A stretch of 64,000 nt of DNA, from the NCBI RefSeq assembly GCF_003363755.1, contig NZ_CP031396.1, positions 4,099,001-4,163,000 of the forward strand, given 5' to 3'. The translations under genes and the position numbers were made by a program. This document shows, piece by piece, positions 8,331 through 17,567 of this stretch (positions are counted from its first letter, which is position 1; every line of letters starts with the position of its first letter). The notes beneath the pieces are model-generated. The model was not told where the DNA came from. It worked only from the letters and a program-made list of their open reading frames with translations, and searched no databases. This stretch comes from Pseudomonas protegens (lineage in GTDB: Bacteria; Pseudomonadota; Gammaproteobacteria; Pseudomonadales; Pseudomonadaceae).

Positions 8331-9167
8331 ATGAACTATCGTCACGCCTTCCACGCCGGCAATCACGCCGACGTCTTCAAACACCTGACCTTGACCCGCC
8401 TCATCGCCCTGATGTCGCGCAAGGAGCAGCCGTTCGCCTACCTCGACAGCCACGCCGGCATCGGTCTGTATGACCTCAAGGGCGACCAGGCAAACCGTAC
8501 CGGCGAGTATTTGGAAGGCATCGCCCGCTTGTGGGGCGAACAGGATCTTCCGGCGCTGACCGCCGACTACATGCAGGTGCTGCACAAGATGAACCCCGAT
8601 GGCGAGTTGCGTTACTACCCGGGGTCACCGGAATTGGCGCGACGCCTGACCCGTTCCCAGGACCGGGTGCTGCTCAACGAAAAGCACCCGGAAGACGGCC
8701 TGCTGCTCAAGGACAACATGAAGGGTGATCGTCGGGTGGCGGTGCACCTGGGGGAAGGCTGGCATGTGGCCCGGGCGTTGCTGCCGGTGGCTGAAAAACG
8801 TGCGGTGATGCTGATCGACCCGCCTTTCGAGCAGCTCGACGAGATGCAGCGCTGTGCTGCGTCGTTGAAGGAGGCCATTGGCCGCATGCGTCAGACCGTG
8901 GCGGCCATCTGGTACCCGGTCAAGGACCAGCGGGCCCTGCGGCGCTTCTACCAGGACCTGGCCGGCACCGGTGCGCCGAAGTTGCTGCGGGTGGAGTTGC
9001 TGGTGCATCCGCTGGATACGCCCAACAGCCTCAACGGTTCAGGCTTGGCGATTGCCAATCCGCCTTGGGGGCTGGAGGAGGAGTTGCGCGAGCTGCTGCC
9101 GTGGCTGTCGAAGAAGCTTGGCCAGACCCAGGGCGGCTGGCAGATGGACTGGTTGATCGCCGAGTAA
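8331..9167 (+). CDS. rlmJ: 23S rRNA (adenine(2030)-N6)-methyltransferase
   Basis: This SAM-dependent methyltransferase modifies A2030 of 23S rRNA. Its 278 residues begin MNYRHAFHAGNHADVFKH, the strongly conserved RlmJ N-terminus, and carry the catalytic IDPPFE at 162-167. The ATG at 8331 follows an AGGAGC ribosome site; the longer in-frame start at 8307 would add only eight unconserved residues. The gene stands alone, convergent with msrA, and marks the return to conserved chromosome after the accessory island. Confidence 0.92.
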   Translation: MNYRHAFHAGNHADVFKHLTLTRLIALMSRKEQPFAYLDSHAGIGLYDLKGDQANRTGEYLEGIARLWGEQDLPALTADYMQVLHKMNPDGELRYYPGSPELARRLTRSQDRVLLNEKHPEDGLLLKDNMKGDRRVAVHLGEGWHVARALLPVAEKRAVMLIDPPFEQLDEMQRCAASLKEAIGRMRQTVAAIWYPVKDQRALRRFYQDLAGTGAPKLLRVELLVHPLDTPNSLNGSGLAIANPPWGLEEELRELLPWLSKKLGQTQGGWQMDWLIAE

Positions 9168-9180
9168 CAGCGCTAAATTT

Positions 9181-9245
9181 CAAGCCTCAAGCCTCAAGCT
9201 GAAAACACAGCGTCTGGAGCTTGAGGCTTGCAGCTTGTAGCTGCT
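9181..9245. repeat. Intergenic inverted repeat of the CAAGCCTCAAGC / GCTTGAGGCTTG family
   Basis: A perfect 13-base inverted repeat joins CAAGCCTCAAGCT (9188-9200) to AGCTTGAGGCTTG (9218-9230), and the right side continues CAGCTTGTAGCTG. It fills the gap between convergent rlmJ and msrA and could act as a terminator or as a REP-type element. A related copy lies downstream of thiC at 53795-53880. Confidence 0.6.
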
Positions 9246-9896
9246 TCAGATTGGGCAAGTCACTCCGGTGCCGCCGATCCCGCAGTAGCCTTCAGGGTTC
9301 TTCGCCAGGTACTGCTGGTGGTAAGCCTCGGCGAAGTACACAGTCGGCGCTTCTTCGATTTCCGTGGTGATGGTGCCCAGGCCGGCCTTGGTCAGTTCCG
9401 CCTGGAACACATCCCTGCTGTGCAGCGCCTGCTCCAGCTGGGCCGGATTGGTGGTGTAGATCACCGAGCGGTACTGGGTGCCGATGTCATTGCCCTGGCG
9501 CATGCCCTGGGTCGGGTTGTGCAGTTCCCAGAACATCGCCAGCAGTTCTTTGTAGCTGACCTTGGCCTTGTCATACACCACCAGCACCACTTCGGTGTGG
9601 CCGGTTAAGCCCGAGCAGACTTCTTCATATGTCGGGTTCGGTGTGAAGCCGCCGGCGTAACCGACCACGGTGCTGACCACGCCCTCGCGCTGCCAGAAGC
9701 GACGTTCGGCGCCCCAGAAACAGCCCAGGCCGAAGATCGCGAAGTCGACGTCCTGGAAGAACGGACCCAGCAGCGGGGTGTCTTCGAAGACAAAGTGCTT
9801 TTCAGGCAGTGTCATCGGGGTTTCGCGGCCAGGCAGAGCTTGTTCTTTGGTAGGTAGCACGTTTTTTTTCACCAGAATTTCCGAGCGCAGAACCAT
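9246..9896 (-). CDS. msrA: Peptide-methionine (S)-S-oxide reductase
   Basis: This thiol-dependent repair enzyme reduces methionine S-sulfoxide in proteins. Its 216 residues carry the catalytic GCFWGAE at 58-64 (nucleophile C59), GYAGG, HTEVV, the NPTQ segment and a C-terminal resolving cysteine region GYCGIGGTGVTCPI. The roughly 50-residue N-terminal extension before the core is normal for the longer proteobacterial MsrA. It is monocistronic on the minus strand, with dipA upstream on the same strand, as in P. aeruginosa. Confidence 0.95.
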   Translation of the reverse strand: MVLRSEILVKKNVLPTKEQALPGRETPMTLPEKHFVFEDTPLLGPFFQDVDFAIFGLGCFWGAERRFWQREGVVSTVVGYAGGFTPNPTYEEVCSGLTGHTEVVLVVYDKAKVSYKELLAMFWELHNPTQGMRQGNDIGTQYRSVIYTTNPAQLEQALHSRDVFQAELTKAGLGTITTEIEEAPTVYFAEAYHQQYLAKNPEGYCGIGGTGVTCPI

Positions 9897-9969
9897 GATC
9901 AGTCCTCTCAGTCAGGGTGGGATCGAGTAATTAATCAGACACGCAGTTTGCCCGAGTGTTACAGCGCTG

Positions 9970-12663
9970 TCAGGCAATTGGACCGCGGGGATAGCGCTTG
10001 AGCTTGGCGATCAGTTCGGTGCCGGGGATCGGTCGGTCGAACAAGTAGCCCTGGCCGACGTCGCAGCGATGACGGCGCAGGAACGCCAGTTGCTCGGCGG
10101 TTTCGATGCCTTCGGCGACCACCTTGATCTTCAGGTTGTGGGCCATGGCGATCACCGCCGAGGTGATTTCCATGTCGTCCTGGTTGTCGGGGATCTCGTG
10201 GATGAAGCTGCGATCGATCTTGATGATATCGATGGGGAATTTCTTCAGGTAGCTCAGGGACGAATAGCCGGTGCCGAAGTCGTCCATGGCCAGGGTCAGG
10301 CCAAGTTTTTTCAGCTGTTCTAGCTGTTGGTGAGTGTCGTCGGTGGCTTCCAGCAGCAAGCCCTCTGTCAACTCAAGTTCCAGCAGCGAGGAGGGCAGTT
10401 GTTCTTCCTTGAGGATGCTGGCGATGGACGCAACCAGGTCCGGGTCGGAGAACTGCTTGGGCGACAGGTTGATGGCTACGTGCAGGTTGCCCAGGCCGGC
10501 GGCGGTCAGTTGCTTGCTCATGCGGCAGGCCTGGCGGGCGATCCACTTGCCGATGGGGATGATCAGGCCGGTTTCTTCCGCCACGCTGATGAACTGGTCC
10601 GGGCGGATCATGCCCTTTTCCGGGTGGTTCCAGCGCAGCAGCGCTTCCATGCCCAGCAGGCGGCCGCTGCGCAGGCACAGCTTGGGCTGATAGAACACGT
10701 CCAGCTCGTTCTGGGTCAGGGCCCGGCGCAGGTTGTTTTCGACGAACAGCTTGTAGCTGGCTTCGGCGTTGAGGGCTTCGGTGAAGACCTGCACCTGGTG
10801 CTTGCCGTTGGCCTTGGCCTTGTGCAGCGCCAGGCCGGCGTTGCGCATCAGGGTCTGCGGGTCGCGGCCATGCAGTGGCGCGCTGGCCAGCCCTACGGAG
10901 CCGGTGACGCTGATCAGCTGGTTGTCGACGAACATCGGCTTGTCCAGGGTCATCAGCAGTTGGCTGGCGATCTGTTGCCCGGTTTCCAGGTCGGTGTTGT
11001 CCAGCAGTACGGCGAATTCGTTACTGGCAAAACGCGCCAGGCTGCCGCTGGGGCTCAGGCTGTTGCGCAGGCGTCGGGCCAGGCTGATCAGCAGCTTGTC
11101 GCCGGTCTGGTGGCCGAGGCTGTCGTTGATCCGCTTGAAGTTGTCGATGTCTACCAGCAGCAGGCTGATCGGGGTATCGCTGTCTCGGGCGAAGCGTTCA
11201 TCCAGGTTGCGGATGAACGCGGGGCGGTTGCCCAGGTTGGTCAGGTTGTCGGTGTAGGCCAGGCGCTCGATGCGTTGCTGGGCGAGCTTGGTCTGGGTGA
11301 TGTCTTCGTAGATGCCGATGTAGTGGGTCAGCTCACGATTGTCGCCGTAGACCTTGGAGATCGACAGCTGGCCCCAGTAGGGCTCGAGGTTCTTGCGTCG
11401 GCTCTTGAACTCGCCTTGCCAGCTGTTGCTCTTGGCCAGGCTGGAAGGGGCGTCGAACAACAGTTCGCTGAGGTTTTCCAGGGCCGGCAGTTCGGACAGG
11501 CGGTGACCGTGCACCTCTTCGGTGCTGTATTGGGTGATCGCGGTAAAGCTTGGGTTGACGTACTCCACCACGCCGTCGCAGTTGACCAGCAGGAAAGCGT
11601 TGGCGCTCTGTTCCACGGCGCGCTGGAACAGGTGCAGGGCGCTGGTGGCGGCGCGTCGGTTGTGATTGTTGATGACTTGGGCGAACTGGTCTGCCAGCTC
11701 GCCAGCAAAGGCGATCTCGTCGGACTGCCAGGCTCGGGTCATGCCGGTCTGTTCCAGGCACAGCACGCCGACTACCTGGCCGTCGATGCGGATACTGGCG
11801 TCGAGCATGGCATTCACATCCCGTGGCCGCAGGCTTTCGGCCATCTCTCGGGTGCGCGGGTCGCGCATGGCGTTCTGGGCGTCGATGGCGCGGCAGCTGT
11901 GCAGGGCTTCCAGGTAATCGGGAAAGCTGCTGGCGTCGATGGACTCCGGCATGCGGTATTCCTGGGGGCCGCGGTGGTAGGCGGCAATCGGCACCAGTCG
12001 CTGGTCTTCCAGGTTCCAGATGCTGGCGCAGTCGATCTGGTAGATGTCGCAGGCACTGCGGGTGATCAGCTCGGCAGCTTCCTTCAGGGAGTTGCTGGTG
12101 CTGTAGCGCTGGCGGGTCAGGAGCAGGATCAGGTCCTGCTGCGCACGTACCCGTTCCAGATGCTGCAGCTGTTCCTGCTGGGCCCGCTGGTTGAGTTCCA
12201 GGGCGATCTGCAGGCGGGTGTTTTGGGTTTCCAGATCCACGGTGGGCATTGGCGAGGCATCGCTGAACAGCCCTTCGACCACCAGCAGGTAGCCGCGCAG
12301 CAAGTGCCGGTTGTGTTGTTTGTAGGCTTCCCCCAGCTCCAGGATGCTCAAGGGGCCTTGGCCGGTGTGCAAGGTGTAGCGGATCAGGTAATGGGGGCTG
12401 TTACTCAGTTGCTGCTGGATGGCGTCGTGCAACTGATAACGCGCCTCAGGCTCCATCAGGCTGGCATAGGGGGAACCGACCAGAGCGCAGAGTTCGACGG
12501 CGGGCAGGCCGAACTGACGTTCGCAGTTGGGATCGAGAAACAGCAGCGCCCAGCTCGCTTCATTCAGCCGTTCGAAACGCAACATGCCGAGCCGCGAGGG
12601 CACAGGCAACTGCGTCACTACCTCGGCCGCCATACGGCTGGCGGCATCGGGTTGGCTTTTCAT
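9970..12663 (-). CDS. dipA: Cyclic-di-GMP phosphodiesterase with PAS, GAF, degenerate GGDEF and EAL domains
   Basis: This 897-residue signalling protein matches DipA (PA5017) in position and architecture. A PAS-like N-terminus is followed by a coiled coil near 145-180, a GAF domain near 185-335 and a PAS domain near 345-460 with NCDGVVEYVNPSFTAITQYS. Next come a GGDEF domain near 470-630 and an EAL domain near 640-890. The GGDEF signature is ASNEF (546-550), so cyclase activity is not expected. EALLRW (673-678), DDFGTGYSS and EGIET are intact, so c-di-GMP hydrolysis is. P. aeruginosa DipA acts in biofilm dispersion. No transmembrane segment is obvious. Confidence 0.88.
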   Translation of the reverse strand: MKSQPDAASRMAAEVVTQLPVPSRLGMLRFERLNEASWALLFLDPNCERQFGLPAVELCALVGSPYASLMEPEARYQLHDAIQQQLSNSPHYLIRYTLHTGQGPLSILELGEAYKQHNRHLLRGYLLVVEGLFSDASPMPTVDLETQNTRLQIALELNQRAQQEQLQHLERVRAQQDLILLLTRQRYSTSNSLKEAAELITRSACDIYQIDCASIWNLEDQRLVPIAAYHRGPQEYRMPESIDASSFPDYLEALHSCRAIDAQNAMRDPRTREMAESLRPRDVNAMLDASIRIDGQVVGVLCLEQTGMTRAWQSDEIAFAGELADQFAQVINNHNRRAATSALHLFQRAVEQSANAFLLVNCDGVVEYVNPSFTAITQYSTEEVHGHRLSELPALENLSELLFDAPSSLAKSNSWQGEFKSRRKNLEPYWGQLSISKVYGDNRELTHYIGIYEDITQTKLAQQRIERLAYTDNLTNLGNRPAFIRNLDERFARDSDTPISLLLVDIDNFKRINDSLGHQTGDKLLISLARRLRNSLSPSGSLARFASNEFAVLLDNTDLETGQQIASQLLMTLDKPMFVDNQLISVTGSVGLASAPLHGRDPQTLMRNAGLALHKAKANGKHQVQVFTEALNAEASYKLFVENNLRRALTQNELDVFYQPKLCLRSGRLLGMEALLRWNHPEKGMIRPDQFISVAEETGLIIPIGKWIARQACRMSKQLTAAGLGNLHVAINLSPKQFSDPDLVASIASILKEEQLPSSLLELELTEGLLLEATDDTHQQLEQLKKLGLTLAMDDFGTGYSSLSYLKKFPIDIIKIDRSFIHEIPDNQDDMEITSAVIAMAHNLKIKVVAEGIETAEQLAFLRRHRCDVGQGYLFDRPIPGTELIAKLKRYPRGPIA

Positions 12664-12975
12664 GGGGAAACTCGCTTCGAAATTGCTGATCGCGCCGGGC
12701 TCGCGCCCTCTTTACTGTTGCCTGCGGCAAGGTTGCATCATGCGGCATCGACTGACAAGTAAGATGAAGGCTAAGTGCTATAAACCTGTATCGGCAGGCA
12801 GAAGGATTTCTGCAAAGTAACTTTTTTGCGGTTTGGGCTCGAGCAATGACGGGCAATTGGCGACGTTTTTCCGGCAAAAAAAAGCCCCGCCAAATTGACG
12901 GGGTTGAGGTACGAGCGTGGCGCTCGGAAAACGTGCGGTACCGGCCCACCCATGACGGGAAGGCCGGTTCGCGAG
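12664..12975. promoter_or_regulatory. Spacer holding the dipA upstream region and the aceF 3' end signals
   Basis: This gap of about 310 bases separates dipA from aceF, both on the minus strand. The part near 12664-12830 should carry the dipA promoter, though no clear -35/-10 pair stands out. The part near 12876-12904 is the aceF terminator. A second weaker hairpin with GAGCGTGGCGCTC lies at about 12912-12924. No gene was seen. Confidence 0.5.
12876..12904 (-). terminator. Rho-independent terminator of aceEF
   Basis: On the minus strand CCCCGTCA and TGGCGGGG form an eight-pair stem (one G-T pair) with an ATT loop, followed at once by C and eight Ts. It lies about 70 bases past the aceF stop. 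Confidence 0.85.
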
Positions 12976-14910
12976 TTACAGCAGGATGGTGCGGATGTCG
13001 GCCAGCAGGTCGCTCAGACGCTTGGTGAAGCGTGCGGCGGCCGCGCCGTTGATCACACGGTGATCGTAGGACAGGGACAGTGGCAGCATCAGCTTCGGCT
13101 GGAAGGCCTTGCCGTCCCAGACGGGCTGGATGGTGGCCTTGGAAACACCGAGGATCGCCACTTCCGGCGCGTTGACGATCGGCGTGAAGCCGGTGCCGCC
13201 AATGTGCCCGAGGCTGGAGATGGTGAAGCAGGCGCCTTGCATCTCGTCTGCAGAGAGCTTCTTGGTCCGGGCTTTTTCCGCCAGGGAAGCCGCCTCGGCC
13301 GCCAGTTGCAGCAGGCTCTTCTGGTCGACGTTCTTGATCACCGGTACCAGCAGGCCATCCGGGGTGTCCACGGCGAAGCCGATGTTCACGTACTTCTTGC
13401 GGATGATCGCCTTGCCGCTTGGTGCCAGGGAACTGTTGAAGTCCGGCAGTTCCTTGAGCAGGTGCGCACAGGACTTGAGCAGCAGCGGCAGGATGGTCAG
13501 CTTGACGCCGGCCTTCTCGGCCACGGCTTTCTGTGCAACGCGGAACGCTTCCAGCTCGGTGATATCGGCCGAGTCGAACTGCGTCACGTGCGGCACGTTC
13601 AGCCAGCTGCGGTGCAGGTTGGCGGCGCCGGCCTGCATCAGGCGGGTCATCGGCACTTCTTCGATTTCACCGAAGCGGCTGAAGTCCACGACCGGGATTG
13701 GCGGGATGCCCGCGCCACCGGTTGCGCCGGCAGCCGGTGCTTCCTTGGCCTTCTGCATCATCGCCTTGACGTAGACCTGCACGTCTTCCTTGAGGATGCG
13801 GCCGTGCGGACCGCTGGCGCTCACGGCGCTCAGCTCGACACCGAATTCGCGGGCCAGTTGGCGTACAGCCGGGCCAGCGTGAACTTTCGCGCCTGGTTTG
13901 GCCGGTGCGGCAACTGGAGCGGCAGCGGCAGGCGCGGCGGCGGCAGGAGCAGCTTCAGCTTTCGCCGTGGCAGGGGCCGCGGCAGGTGCCGGAGCGGCTG
14001 CCGGGGCTGCGCCCTTGACCTTGAGCTTGAGGATCAGATCACCGGTACCGACTTCGTCGTCCAGCTTGATCGACACGCTTTCCACGATGCCGGCGGCTGG
14101 CGATGGGATTTCCATGCTGGCCTTGTCGGATTCGAGGGTGATCAGCGACTGGTCGGCAACCACGCTGTCGCCGGCCTTGACCAGCACTTCGATGATCTTG
14201 GCCTTGCCGGCCGAGCCGATGTCCGGAACGTGAATGTCCTGGACGCTGTCGGCCACTGGCGCAGCTGCAGCAGCGGCTGGTGCAGGCGCGGCGGCAGCCG
14301 GAGCGGCGGCTTGGGCTGGTGCGGCAGTGGCAGGAGCCGCAGCACCGGCCACTTTCAGGGCCAGGATCAGGTCGCCAGTGCCCACTTCATCGTTGAGCTT
14401 GACGCTGATGCTCTCGACCACGCCGGCAGCCGGCGACGGGATTTCCATGCTGGCCTTGTCGGATTCGAGGGTGATCAGCGACTGATCGGCCTCGACGGTG
14501 TCGCCGACCTTGACCTGGATCTCGATGATCTGGGCCTTGCCCGACGAGCCGATATCCGGCACGTGCACCTGCTGTACCGAGGCAGCGGCAGGAGCGGCAG
14601 TTGCAGCGGCAGCAGCTGGCGCTGCGGCCGGCTGTGCAGGTGCAGCGGCTGCAGGCGCAGGGGCCGCAGCAGCGGCGCCCTCGACTTCCAGTTCCAGCAG
14701 TTCGTCGCCTTCTTTCAGGCGGTCGCCCAGCTTCACTTTCAGGCTTTTGACCACGCCGGCCTTCGGCGCAGGGATTTCCATGCTGGCCTTGTCCGACTCG
14801 AGGGTCAGGATGCTCTGGTCGGCTTCGATGCGATCGCCGACCTTGACCATCAGTTCGATTACTTCACCTTCACCGCTGCCGATGTCAGGTACGCGAATGA
14901 GTTCGCTCAC
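12976..14910 (-). CDS. aceF: Pyruvate dehydrogenase E2, dihydrolipoyl acetyltransferase with three lipoyl domains
   Basis: This is the core subunit of the pyruvate dehydrogenase complex, transferring acetyl groups from lipoyl-lysine to CoA. Its 644 residues hold three lipoyl domains, with modified lysines K41, K152 and K263 each in ESDKASMEIP. Long Ala/Pro linkers follow each one. A peripheral-subunit-binding domain lies near 344-380 (AGPAVRQLAREFGVEL). The catalytic domain ends with SYDHRVINGA, with active-site H617. P. aeruginosa E2 is about 547 residues with two lipoyl domains, so this protein has one more. It follows aceE by 11 bases and ends at a strong terminator. Confidence 0.95.
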   Translation of the reverse strand: MSELIRVPDIGSGEGEVIELMVKVGDRIEADQSILTLESDKASMEIPAPKAGVVKSLKVKLGDRLKEGDELLELEVEGAAAAAPAPAAAAPAQPAAAPAAAAATAAPAAASVQQVHVPDIGSSGKAQIIEIQVKVGDTVEADQSLITLESDKASMEIPSPAAGVVESISVKLNDEVGTGDLILALKVAGAAAPATAAPAQAAAPAAAAPAPAAAAAAPVADSVQDIHVPDIGSAGKAKIIEVLVKAGDSVVADQSLITLESDKASMEIPSPAAGIVESVSIKLDDEVGTGDLILKLKVKGAAPAAAPAPAAAPATAKAEAAPAAAAPAAAAPVAAPAKPGAKVHAGPAVRQLAREFGVELSAVSASGPHGRILKEDVQVYVKAMMQKAKEAPAAGATGGAGIPPIPVVDFSRFGEIEEVPMTRLMQAGAANLHRSWLNVPHVTQFDSADITELEAFRVAQKAVAEKAGVKLTILPLLLKSCAHLLKELPDFNSSLAPSGKAIIRKKYVNIGFAVDTPDGLLVPVIKNVDQKSLLQLAAEAASLAEKARTKKLSADEMQGACFTISSLGHIGGTGFTPIVNAPEVAILGVSKATIQPVWDGKAFQPKLMLPLSLSYDHRVINGAAAARFTKRLSDLLADIRTILL

Positions 14911-14921
14911 AGAAAGTCTCC

Positions 14922-17567
14922 TCAGCAGTCCAGTGGGTTGCGTTTTTCCGGGTCGATACCGAACTTGGTGATGGCTTCAGCCACGACCTTGGGTTCGATG
15001 TCGCCACGGTCAGCCAAGGCTTCCAGGGCTGCCAACACCACGAAGTGACGGTCTACTTCGAAGAAGTGACGCAGTTTCTTGCGGCTGTCGCTGCGGCCGA
15101 AACCGTCGGTGCCCAGGACTTTGAATTCCTTGGACGGCACCCACTGGCGGATCTGTTCGGCAAACAGCTTCATGTAGTCGGTAGAGGCGATGACCGGACC
15201 CTTACGGCCACTCAGGCACTCTTCCACGTAGCTCAGCTTCGGCTTCTGGCCAGGGTGCAGACGGTTGCTGCGCTCTACGGCCAGGCCATCGCGACGCAGT
15301 TCGTTGAAGCTGGTCACGCTCCACACGTCGGCGGCGACGTTGAACTCGTCACGCAGGATCTTCGCCGCTTCGCGGACTTCGCGCAGGATGGTGCCGGAGC
15401 CCATCAGCTGTACGTGGTGCGCGGCTTCGCGGGTGTCTTCTTCCAGCAGGTACATGCCCTTGATGATGCCTTCTTCGACACCTTCAGGCATGGCTGGCTG
15501 CTGGTAGGACTCGTTCATCACGGTGATGTAGTAGAAGACGTCCTGTTGCTCTTCGGTCATCTTCTTCATGCCGTCCTGGATGATCACCGCCAGCTCGTAG
15601 CCGTAGGTTGGATCAAAGGTGCGGCAGTTCGGGATGGTCCCGGCCAGCATGTGGCTGTGACCGTCTTCGTGCTGCAGGCCTTCACCGTTGAGGGTGGTAC
15701 GGCCGGCGGTACCGCCGATCAGGAAGCCGCGGGTGCGGCTGTCGCCGGCAGCCCAGGCCAGGTCGCCAATACGCTGGAAGCCGAACATCGAATAGAAGAT
15801 GTAGAACGGTAGCATCGGCTGGTTGTGGCTGGAGTACGAAGTACCGGCCGCGATGAAGGAGCTCATGGCGCCCGCTTCGTTGATGCCTTCTTCGAGGATC
15901 TGGCCCTTCTTGTCTTCGCGGTAGAACATCACCTGGTCTTTATCGACTGGCTCGTAGAGCTGGCCGACGGAGGAGTAGATGCCCAACTGGCGGAACATGC
16001 CTTCCATACCGAAGGTACGGGCTTCGTCCGGGATGATCGGCACGATGCGCTGGCCGATTTCCTTGTCCTTGACCAACTGCGCGAGGATCCGCACGAAGGC
16101 CATGGTGGTGGAGATTTCGCGATCGCCGGAACCGTCGAGGATGGCCTTGAGGGTATCCAGTGGCGGAGTCGGGATGCTGAAGCTCTTGGCGCGACGCTGA
16201 GGCACGAAACCGCCCAGCGCAGCACGACGCTCGCTCAGGTAACGGGCTTCGGCGCTGCCTTCTTCAGGCTTGAAGAACGGCAGGTTTTCGATGTCGTCGT
16301 CTTTCACCGGAATGTCGAAACGGTCGCGGAACAGCTTCAGGCTGTCGACGTCGACTTTCTTGGTGTTGTGCGCGGTGTTCTTCGCTTCGCCGGCGCCGGT
16401 GCCATAACCCTTGATGGTCTTGGCCAGGATGACGGTCGGCTGCTCTTTGTGGTTGACCGCCTCGTGGTAGGCCGCATAGACCTTGTACGGGTCGTGGCCG
16501 CCACGGTTGAGTTTCCAGATCTCGTCGTCGGACAGATCGGCAACCATCGCCTTGAGTTCAGGGGTGTTGAAGAAGTGCTCACGGACGAACGCGCCGTCCT
16601 TGGCCTTGTAGTTCTGGTACTCGCCGTCGATGACTTCGTCCATGCGACGTTGCAGGATGCCGTCGACGTCCTTGGCCAGCAGTGGGTCCCAGAAACGGCC
16701 CCAGACCACCTTGTTGACGTTCCATTGGGCACCACGGAACACGCCTTCGAGTTCCTGGATGATCTTGCCGTTGCCGCGAACCGGGCCGTCGAGGCGCTGC
16801 AGGTTGCAGTTGATGACGAAGATCAGGTTGTCCAGCTTCTCGCGGCCGGCCAGGGAGATCGCGCCCAGGGATTCCGGCTCGTCGCACTCGCCGTCGCCCA
16901 TGAAGCACCAGACTTTCTGCTTGCCGGCCGGGATGAAGCCGCGGGCTTCCAGGTACTTCATGAAGCGTGCCTGGTAGATCGCCTGGATCGGACCCAGCCC
17001 CATGGAAACGGTGGGGAACTGCCAGAAATCAGGCATCAGCCAAGGGTGTGGATAGGACGACAGGCCGTTGCCATCCACTTCCTGGCGGAAGTTGTTCATT
17101 TGCTCTTCGGTGATGCGGCCTTCCATGAACGCACGGGCGTAGACGCCTGGCGATGCGTGACCCTGGAAGTAGATCAGGTCGCCGCCGTGTTCGTCGGTCG
17201 GGGCCTGGAAGAAGTAGTTGAAGCCGATGTCATACAGGGTGGCGCTGGAGGCGAAGCTGGAGATGTGACCGCCCAGGTCAGAATCTTTCAGGTTCGTACG
17301 CATGACCATGGCCAACGCGTTCCAACGTACCAGCGAGCGAATGCGGCGTTCCATGAACAGGTCGCCAGGCATGCGTGCTTCGTGGGTGACGGGAATCGTG
17401 TTGCGGTATGGCGTGGTGATGGCGTAGGGCAGTTGCGAGCCGCTGCGGGTCGCGAGTTCGCCCATACGGGTCATCAGATAGTGAGCACGGTCTTCGCCTT
17501 CTTTGTCGAGAACCGATTCCAGGGCGTCCAGCCATTCCTGGGTTTCGACGGGATCGAGGTCTTGCAT
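14922..17567 (-). CDS. aceE: Pyruvate dehydrogenase E1 component, homodimeric type
   Basis: This thiamine-diphosphate enzyme decarboxylates pyruvate and reductively acetylates the lipoyl groups of E2. Its 881 residues match the homodimeric E1 of gamma-proteobacteria. The ThDP/Mg motif begins with GDG at 224-226 in GDGECDEPESLGA and continues to INCNLQRLDGPVRGNGKIIQ. The conserved HGGDLIYFQGHASPGVYARA lies further upstream. The ATG at 17567 starts MQDLDPVETQEWLDALESVL, the normal N-terminus. It heads the aceEF operon, and two palindromes at 17678-17744 are candidate operators. Confidence 0.96.
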   Translation of the reverse strand: MQDLDPVETQEWLDALESVLDKEGEDRAHYLMTRMGELATRSGSQLPYAITTPYRNTIPVTHEARMPGDLFMERRIRSLVRWNALAMVMRTNLKDSDLGGHISSFASSATLYDIGFNYFFQAPTDEHGGDLIYFQGHASPGVYARAFMEGRITEEQMNNFRQEVDGNGLSSYPHPWLMPDFWQFPTVSMGLGPIQAIYQARFMKYLEARGFIPAGKQKVWCFMGDGECDEPESLGAISLAGREKLDNLIFVINCNLQRLDGPVRGNGKIIQELEGVFRGAQWNVNKVVWGRFWDPLLAKDVDGILQRRMDEVIDGEYQNYKAKDGAFVREHFFNTPELKAMVADLSDDEIWKLNRGGHDPYKVYAAYHEAVNHKEQPTVILAKTIKGYGTGAGEAKNTAHNTKKVDVDSLKLFRDRFDIPVKDDDIENLPFFKPEEGSAEARYLSERRAALGGFVPQRRAKSFSIPTPPLDTLKAILDGSGDREISTTMAFVRILAQLVKDKEIGQRIVPIIPDEARTFGMEGMFRQLGIYSSVGQLYEPVDKDQVMFYREDKKGQILEEGINEAGAMSSFIAAGTSYSSHNQPMLPFYIFYSMFGFQRIGDLAWAAGDSRTRGFLIGGTAGRTTLNGEGLQHEDGHSHMLAGTIPNCRTFDPTYGYELAVIIQDGMKKMTEEQQDVFYYITVMNESYQQPAMPEGVEEGIIKGMYLLEEDTREAAHHVQLMGSGTILREVREAAKILRDEFNVAADVWSVTSFNELRRDGLAVERSNRLHPGQKPKLSYVEECLSGRKGPVIASTDYMKLFAEQIRQWVPSKEFKVLGTDGFGRSDSRKKLRHFFEVDRHFVVLAALEALADRGDIEPKVVAEAITKFGIDPEKRNPLDC

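Noticed and set aside
6662..8332. 556-codon minus-strand open frame across the transporter and DUF1937 genes
   Set aside because: It crosses two recognisable genes and their gap and has a His/Gln/Arg-rich composition typical of antisense frames.
9228..9608. Plus-strand open frame opposite msrA
   Set aside because: It mirrors the msrA frame; msrA has its catalytic GCFWG and conserved C-terminus.
10327..12762. Very long plus-strand open frame (811 codons) opposite dipA
   Set aside because: It mirrors the dipA coding frame. The translation is low-complexity (Val/Gly/Gln/Ala rich) with no domain, whereas the minus strand encodes a full GAF-PAS-GGDEF-EAL protein.
12895..15048. 717-codon plus-strand open frame opposite aceF
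   Set aside because: Antisense of the aceF frame; its Gly/Arg/Ser-rich stretches are the complement of Ala/Pro linkers.
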